From: Syntrophomonadaceae bacterium
GTDB taxonomy: Bacteria > Bacillota > Syntrophomonadia > Syntrophomonadales > Syntrophomonadaceae
NCBI GenBank assembly: GCA_012840625.1
Contig: DUSB01000103.1
Coordinates: 1-28,179 of the forward strand
Direction: 5' to 3'
DNA length: 28,179 bases
Both the position numbers and the translations under genes were made by a program. Below are positions 23,683-28,179 of this stretch, in pieces; position 1 is the stretch's first letter; each line of letters opens with the position of its first letter. The notes under the pieces were generated by a model, which was not told the origin of the DNA, ran no database searches, and saw only the letters and a list, made by a program, of their open reading frames with translations.

Positions 23683-24589
23683 TATGAATATGCTGCAGGC
23701 CGTCACGGATTTGAAAAAGGTGCCGGATGGTGCTGTTAATATACGCCTTAATGGGGAAGCGGTGGTCCGCAGTTCATCGCCCAATATAGAAATTCGTTCC
23801 CGCACCGATGGCCGTCCAGGATTTGAGGTAGAAGTTAAGGCAGGCACCAGGGGAGAAAAGGTTCACGTCCCGGTGCTCGTAACTCAGGATGCCTATAAAG
23901 AGAAGGTTTACAATACCTTTATTATTAATGAAGATGCAGAGGTAGAGATTATTGCCGGCTGTGGTATTCATAATAGCTGTGGTGCGGATTCACAGCATGA
24001 CGGCATTCATACTATTATCGTTAAAGAAAATGCCCGTATGCGCTATGTTGAAAAGCATTATGGAGAAGGTAGTGGTTCTGGCAAGCGGGTACTGAATCCT
24101 CATACCGAAGTAATTATGGAAAAAGGTGCTTCGGCGGAGATGGAAATGGTACAGATTGAAGGGGTCGATGATACCCGGCGTACAACGGTTGCCCATGTAG
24201 GGGAAAAGGCTAATCTGAAAATTATCGAACGCCTTCTAACTCAAGGACAACAGGAAGCTGAATCGGATATCGAGATTGTGATCGCAGGGCAGTATGGTAA
24301 TGCCCAGATTTTATCCCGATCAGTGGCCCAGCAGAAATCGCAGCAGGTTTTCCGGGCTGCGCTGATTGGGAAAACTGCCTGTACAGGGCATGTAGAGTGC
24401 GACTCTATTATTATGGGACAGGCCAGAATACAGTCTATCCCCCAGCTGGATGCCGAGGATGCCGAGGCAGTTCTTACCCATGAAGCAGCCATCGGCAAAA
24501 TTGCCGGGGAACAGCTGATAAAATTAATGTCGATGGGTTTAACCGAACAGGAAGCGATTGACCTGATTATAGAGGGTTTTTTACGCTAA
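23663..24589 (+). CDS. Short SufB-type scaffold (SmsB-like minimal SUF system)
   Basis: A 308-residue SufB/D-family beta-helix protein, much shorter than the usual 420-480. It keeps the C-terminal SufB core: GHVECDSIIMG with Cys246 (equivalent to the conserved SufB cluster Cys), and LTHEAAIGKI with His273-Glu274. Cys100 and Cys106 are also present. The SufB N-terminal extension is missing and no SufD is encoded, so a SufB2C2 complex is likely. This is the arrangement described for minimal SUF (SmsCB) systems. The frame starts inside sufC and has no separate promoter. Loss of the key Cys would have suggested SufD; its presence argues for SufB. Confidence 0.85.
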   Translation: MKLTNIDMNMLQAVTDLKKVPDGAVNIRLNGEAVVRSSSPNIEIRSRTDGRPGFEVEVKAGTRGEKVHVPVLVTQDAYKEKVYNTFIINEDAEVEIIAGCGIHNSCGADSQHDGIHTIIVKENARMRYVEKHYGEGSGSGKRVLNPHTEVIMEKGASAEMEMVQIEGVDDTRRTTVAHVGEKANLKIIERLLTQGQQEAESDIEIVIAGQYGNAQILSRSVAQQKSQQVFRAALIGKTACTGHVECDSIIMGQARIQSIPQLDAEDAEAVLTHEAAIGKIAGEQLIKLMSMGLTEQEAIDLIIEGFLR

Positions 24590-24616
24590 CCTTGCTTTGT
24601 AGAAAGTGGTGGGTAT

Positions 24617-25510
24617 ATGAATCTGAATCTGTTGAGAACATACGTGCGGGTGGTGGAAACACAGAATTTTTCCCGTACGGCAGAAGAATTCGGGATTTCA
24701 CAGCCGGCTGTAACCAAGCAGATCCAGACTCTTGAAGATAGATACGGGGTATTGTTACTGGAAAGATCAGGACGCAAACTTAAGCCTACTGAAGCCGGAC
24801 AGACCTTGTACCTTTGCGCCCGGGATGTTCTGAGAGTTATGGATAAAACAGACCGTGCCATGGCTGATTTTGCGGAAAATCTAAAGGGAAGTTTGCATTT
24901 AGGAGCCAGTACTATACCGGGTCAATATATACTGCCACCTTTGATTAAGGAGTTTAAAGAGAAAAACCCGTATATCAATATAAGTTTAGATATCGGTGAT
25001 ACCGACATGATATTCAACCGTGTATCGGAACGTGAATTGGATGTAGGTATCGTAGGCGGTTGGAACAGCAATCGCAAGGTAGATGGTTTTAAATGGCTGG
25101 ATGATGAACTGGTTCTGGTGGTTCCAGAACGTCATCGGCTGGCTGCATATAAAACAGTATCCCTACCGAGTATCCTGCATGAAAAATGGATCATCCGTGA
25201 AAAAGGATCAGGTACCCGTAAAGCTTTCGAAGATATGCTGAACATGAATGATTTCAAGCCGGAAGATATAAACGTCTACCTGGAAGCAGGCAGTACTGAA
25301 GCAGTGCTGGCCATGGTTGAATCAGGGATGGGGATATCGGTTGTGTCGCGCTGGGCGGTCCAGCATCCTGATGCCAGTTCCCGCCTCAGTGTGTTGCATC
25401 TGGATGTATCGGATACCAGTCGAGCTTTTTACGTGATCTATCCCAACCAGAAGGTACGGCGAAAATCAGTTAATAAATTTATTGATTATATAAAAAATAA
25501 AGTCCAGTAA
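24617..25510 (+). CDS. LysR-family transcription regulator
   Basis: A 297-residue LysR regulator. It has an N-terminal winged helix (NLNLLRTYVRVVETQNFSRT, then GISQPAVTKQIQTLEDRYG) and a periplasmic-binding-like effector domain with GASTIPGQYILPPLIKEFKE and AGSTEAVLAMVESGMGISVVS. The closest types I know are CysL/CysB-like and selenium-metabolism-associated LysR proteins, but the effector cannot be read. ATG 24617 lies 27 nt after the SufB-like gene on the same strand, so it is probably part of that operon and may control sulfur or Fe-S related genes. It ends in a terminator. Confidence 0.9.
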   Translation: MNLNLLRTYVRVVETQNFSRTAEEFGISQPAVTKQIQTLEDRYGVLLLERSGRKLKPTEAGQTLYLCARDVLRVMDKTDRAMADFAENLKGSLHLGASTIPGQYILPPLIKEFKEKNPYINISLDIGDTDMIFNRVSERELDVGIVGGWNSNRKVDGFKWLDDELVLVVPERHRLAAYKTVSLPSILHEKWIIREKGSGTRKAFEDMLNMNDFKPEDINVYLEAGSTEAVLAMVESGMGISVVSRWAVQHPDASSRLSVLHLDVSDTSRAFYVIYPNQKVRRKSVNKFIDYIKNKVQ

Positions 25511-25529
25511 AATCTGGGCTTTATTTTTC
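25494..25529 (+). terminator. Intrinsic terminator after the suf-lysR operon
   Basis: AAATAAAGTCCAG (25494-25506) pairs with 25513-25525 with one G-U pair, followed by a T run. The left arm overlaps the end of the LysR gene. Confidence 0.85.
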
Positions 25530-25565
25530 CCCTGAATGATGATTTCTTTTTCGTCTATGTTTGTA

Positions 25566-25571
25566 TATAAT
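25566..25571 (+). promoter_or_regulatory. -10 box of the polyamine operon
   Basis: A perfect TATAAT, 57 nt before the start codon. The matching -35 region (around 25543-25548) is T-rich but weak. Confidence 0.45.
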
Positions 25572-25628
25572 AGTGCTGCTGTGCAAAAACATGCTTTGGC
25601 ACAGTAGAAATTACTGGAGGTGTTTTCT

Positions 25629-26090
25629 ATGTTACCAATACCCAGGAGATATTTTTTAACAGCGGCGTCCTGTGAAGGAGAAACGCCCCTGACTGCCTTT
25701 GACGGAGCTTTATTGAAAGCCCGCGTAGGGAACACTAATTTATTAAGAGTTAGCAGTATACTGCCTCCAGGTTGTGAATACAGTCCTGATTTAGAGATTC
25801 CCGCTGGATCACTGCTGCCCATTGCTTATGGATCCATTACCAGTGATCAAAAAGGGGCGACTATTTCTGCGGCGGTGGCAGTAGGCATAGGTGAAAAAGA
25901 GCAATTTGGTGTAATTATGGAGTACGAAGGTTACTGTAGCAAAGAAGAAGCTGAAGCGGAAGTTGTTAAGATGCTTGAAGAATCCTTTGCTATGAGAGAG
26001 ATTGAACTGTCAGAAATAAAAATTGCATCCACTGAGCATGTAGTAGAAAAGGTTGGATGTGCTTTTGCAGCTGTACCTCTATATTATTAG
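25629..26090 (+). CDS. pdaD: Pyruvoyl-dependent arginine decarboxylase
   Basis: A 153-residue proenzyme that cuts itself to make a pyruvoyl group and then turns arginine into agmatine. The cleavage site is the Ser42-Ser43 pair in LRVSSILPPG, giving a beta chain of 42 residues and an alpha chain of about 111. GVIMEYEG near residue 98 holds the probable catalytic Glu, and YGSITSD the substrate loop. ATG 25629 follows GGAGG by 8 nt. It is the first gene of the polyamine operon; speE follows after 28 nt. This family is common in archaea and found in some Clostridia and Chlamydia, replacing the PLP-type SpeA. Confidence 0.92.
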   Translation: MLPIPRRYFLTAASCEGETPLTAFDGALLKARVGNTNLLRVSSILPPGCEYSPDLEIPAGSLLPIAYGSITSDQKGATISAAVAVGIGEKEQFGVIMEYEGYCSKEEAEAEVVKMLEESFAMREIELSEIKIASTEHVVEKVGCAFAAVPLYY

Positions 26091-26118
26091 CAGTGATTAG
26101 AACAAGGAGGAATGAACC

Positions 26119-26949
26119 ATGGATCTCTGGATGACTGAATACCAAACTCCGGCATTGGGTTTTAGCTGCAAAGTCAGTGAGACCTTGCGGGTTGAACAGA
26201 CCCCTTTTCAGCATCTGGCGGTTGTCCGTACCGAACAGTTTGGCAATATGTTATTACTGGATGGAATGGTGATGACCAGCGATGTGGATGAATATATTTA
26301 CCATGAGATGATCGCCCAGGTGGCGTTGAATTCCCATCCTAATCCAGATAATGTCCTGATTATAGGAGGAGGGGATGGGGGCGTACTGCGTGAAGTCGTC
26401 CAGCATCCACGTGTAAAACAGGGGACACTGGTAGAGATTGATGAACGCGTGGTCGAGGCCTCCAGAGAATTTTTCCCTCTGCTATCGAGTTCTTTTTCCC
26501 ATCCCCAAGCGCGGGTGATCATCGACAATGGCATTGATTATGTGCATCAGCATCAAGATGAATTTGACCTTATTATTGTTGATTCTACAGAGCCGGTAGG
26601 ACCGGCAGTGCAGCTTTTCTCTTCTTCCTTCTATGAGGATTGCTATCGCGCCTTACATGCGGATGGGATGCTGGTGGTACAAAGCGAATCTCCTTTTTTT
26701 AATACCGATGTGATTAAAATGGCTCATGGAGGGATTAAAGAGATTTTTCCACTGAGCAAACTGTACCTAGCCTATGTACCGACCTATCCCAGCGGTATGT
26801 GGAGTTTTACTGTCGGTTCGAAAAAACATGATCCCGAAGTAGTCGTCAGTAAGGACCATCAAAATCTTAAATATTATAATGCCGATATACATCGGGCAGC
26901 TTTCCAGCTGCCGAATTTTGTGAAAAAAATCATTGGGCAGGGTGAATAG
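26119..26949 (+). CDS. speE: Spermidine synthase
   Basis: A 276-residue aminopropyltransferase that joins putrescine to the aminopropyl group of decarboxylated S-adenosylmethionine. Visible features: YHEM (61-64), GGGDGG (83-88), VEIDERV with Glu108? region at 105-111, DNGIDYV (136-142), VDSTEPVGPA (154-163) with the catalytic Asp, and YYNADIHRAAFQLP near the C-terminus. The length is normal for the bacterial enzyme. AAGGAGG lies upstream of ATG 26119. The S-adenosylmethionine decarboxylase it needs is not in the window. Confidence 0.94.
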   Translation: MDLWMTEYQTPALGFSCKVSETLRVEQTPFQHLAVVRTEQFGNMLLLDGMVMTSDVDEYIYHEMIAQVALNSHPNPDNVLIIGGGDGGVLREVVQHPRVKQGTLVEIDERVVEASREFFPLLSSSFSHPQARVIIDNGIDYVHQHQDEFDLIIVDSTEPVGPAVQLFSSSFYEDCYRALHADGMLVVQSESPFFNTDVIKMAHGGIKEIFPLSKLYLAYVPTYPSGMWSFTVGSKKHDPEVVVSKDHQNLKYYNADIHRAAFQLPNFVKKIIGQGE

Positions 26950-26950
26950 C

Positions 26951-27814
26951 ATGATCCGTTTTGATCAATACCTGGAACGAAAAGCAAGTTTTATGGCCAG
27001 CCGTTCCCAGCTGGATAAGTGTTCCAAAGTGCTGCTGGGTATACCTATGGATTCCACCACTTCTTTTCGTCCTGGAACCCGTCATGCACCCTACCGGGTG
27101 AGGGAAGTGTCTGAAGCATTGGAAGAATATTCAGTGTATCAGGATTGTTCTTTAGACGACATTGCTTTTTATGATGCCGGGGATCTTATCATTCCTTATG
27201 GCAATGTTAAAGAAAGCCTTCAACGCATCGAACAGGTAGCAGAAGCCTTTTTACTCCTGGATAAAAAGATTTTTTCCATCGGAGGAGAGCACCTAGTCAG
27301 TTATCCCATTATTAAAGCGTATCAGCGGCAGTATCCTTCTTTGTGCGTGATACAGATGGATGCCCATGCTGATCTGCGGGAAGAATATTTAGGCGAGACT
27401 CTATCTCATGCTACCGTTATGCGCAGGGTGCTGGAGTGTATTGGCGATAAAAACCTTTTTCAACTGGGTATTCGTTCCGGTACCAGGGAAGAATTTCAAT
27501 ATGCGGCCCGGAAAAGTAATCTGTATATCAATCGTTTTTTTGATACCGTTGATGAGATAAAAAATACCATCCAGGATCGACCCGTTTATATATCGCTGGA
27601 TATCGATGTACTGGATCCAGCCTTTGCCCCGGGTACGGGAACCACAGAAGCCGGAGGTATTACCTCCCGGGAACTCCTGCGAACCCTGCATGCCTTGGCC
27701 GATTTGAACGTAGTAGGTTTTGATATGGTAGAGATATCTCCGCCTTATGATCAGGGTGACAATACCTCAATACTGGGGGCGAAAATGATTCGTGAAGCCC
27801 TGCTGGCCTATTAA
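26951..27814 (+). CDS. speB: Agmatinase
   Basis: A 287-residue ureohydrolase that splits agmatine into putrescine and urea with two Mn2+ ions. The metal ligands are visible: His114 in GGEHLVSYP, Asp137/His139/Asp141 in MDAHADLREEY, and Asp217/Asp219 in SLDIDVLDPAFAPGTG. ATG 26951 comes one base after the speE stop and GGGCAGGGTGA precedes it, so the two are coupled. An in-frame start inside speE (26933) is less likely. Together with the decarboxylase it makes putrescine from arginine for speE. Confidence 0.94.
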   Translation: MIRFDQYLERKASFMASRSQLDKCSKVLLGIPMDSTTSFRPGTRHAPYRVREVSEALEEYSVYQDCSLDDIAFYDAGDLIIPYGNVKESLQRIEQVAEAFLLLDKKIFSIGGEHLVSYPIIKAYQRQYPSLCVIQMDAHADLREEYLGETLSHATVMRRVLECIGDKNLFQLGIRSGTREEFQYAARKSNLYINRFFDTVDEIKNTIQDRPVYISLDIDVLDPAFAPGTGTTEAGGITSRELLRTLHALADLNVVGFDMVEISPPYDQGDNTSILGAKMIREALLAY

Positions 27815-27820
27815 AAACAC

Positions 27821-27848
27821 AGCCGTTGATGTATCAACGGCTATTTTT
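27821..27848. terminator. Terminator between convergent genes
   Basis: AGCCGTTGAT (27821-27830) pairs with ATCAACGGCT (27833-27842), followed by ATTTTTAT. On the other strand the stem runs into GTGTTTTTA, so it may work both ways. Confidence 0.85.
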
Positions 27849-27870
27849 ATATGGGTATGGGTACTGCTGA

Positions 27871-28179
27871 TTAGTAGCGTATCAGATTGGATGGATAGAC
27901 ATACAGCAGATTGCTGTCCGGTTCACGCTTGCAAATCATATATGATTCCAGCATGTTCACTACTTCTGTAAAAGCGTCTTCTTGCTGTTCAGCATCCATC
28001 TCCTCTTGCAAATGCAGTTCGAAGATGCTGACAGTTACTTCCGTCCAGTTTAAAAGTTTTAGCTCCCGCAGTCCTTCATTTAGAAACTCAAGGTCTTTGA
28101 TGGATCTGGAAAAAGGAGCCTGAGCTTGACTTTTGATATGATCTTCCAGGAGACCAATAAAATATTCCAGTTTTTCTTC
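27871..28179 (-). CDS. Unrecognised protein, C-terminal 102 residues (5' end outside window)
   Basis: An open frame runs from the window edge to TAA at 27871 on the minus strand. The visible part is helical and acidic, with EEKLEYFIGLLEDHIKSQ, then SIKDLEFLNEGLRELKLL, TVSIFELHLQEEMDAEQQ and a C-terminal LLYVYPSNLIRY. I do not recognise it. Convergence with the polyamine operon and the shared terminator support a real gene end. The missing N-terminus prevents more. Confidence 0.7.
   Translation of the reverse strand, partial: EEKLEYFIGLLEDHIKSQAQAPFSRSIKDLEFLNEGLRELKLLNWTEVTVSIFELHLQEEMDAEQQEDAFTEVVNMLESYMICKREPDSNLLYVYPSNLIRY

Noticed and set aside
1..28179. CRISPR arrays and tRNA genes
   Set aside because: No regularly spaced repeats and no cloverleaf-like segment were noticed by eye in the intergenic regions.

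Overview
The window looks like a chromosomal segment of an anaerobic, low-to-mid GC Clostridia-type Firmicute. Strong AAGGAGG ribosome sites, several GTG/TTG starts, a PrsA-type foldase lipoprotein and a class-A-like RNase P RNA all fit. A short fatty-acid (butyrate-type) beta-oxidation cluster and an Stn-like NADH/NADPH/ferredoxin transhydrogenase suggest a syntrophic or acetogenic relative, with Syntrophomonadaceae my best guess. That placement is inference; no taxonomic marker was compared.

Left part (1-3600). On the minus strand lie an acyl-CoA dehydrogenase start (cut by the window edge), a wrecked acetyl-CoA acetyltransferase with N- and C-terminal pieces but no middle, and an intact acetyl-CoA hydrolase/transferase-family CoA-transferase. 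Then come a small DUF3892-type protein (+), a 36-bp perfect palindrome and the RNase P RNA gene rnpB (-) with its promoter.

3800-9250. A small membrane protein, an orphan 2Fe-2S/ASKHA (RACo-like, DUF4445) reductive activator, an SDR oxidoreductase and a divergent CaCA-type cation exchanger run on the plus strand. On the minus strand are two tiny membrane proteins (33 and 82 aa) and a ribbon-helix-helix regulator.

9250-15540. After a roughly 500-bp AT-rich gap comes a three-gene operon: a NuoE-like protein, a NuoF/HydB-like protein with extra ferredoxin domains, and an 1121-aa fusion of NuoG-type Fe-S domains, a GltD/NfnB-type FAD/NAD(P)H module and a degenerate molybdopterin-oxidoreductase domain. 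This arrangement matches the Sporomusa-type (Stn) electron-bifurcating transhydrogenase. Two interlocking inverted repeats follow it.

15570-20100. Glutamate dehydrogenase, a PrsA-like lipoprotein foldase, an unrecognised minus-strand protein, and a CDF metal exporter behind a leader that folds like a NiCo (czcD) riboswitch with an intrinsic terminator.

20170-25530. Iron and Fe-S genes: a Fur-family regulator with a Fur box over its own promoter, a second Fur box before feoB-feoA, then a minimal SufC-SufB pair with a LysR regulator.

25560-27850. A polyamine operon: pyruvoyl-dependent arginine decarboxylase, spermidine synthase and agmatinase (arginine to agmatine to putrescine to spermidine). 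The window ends inside an unrecognised minus-strand gene.

No tRNA, CRISPR array or intact mobile element was seen. The points most worth a second look are the Stn-like complex, the decayed thiolase, the probable NiCo riboswitch, the interlocking inverted repeats, the Cys-rich insert in FeoB and several overlooked micro-ORFs.
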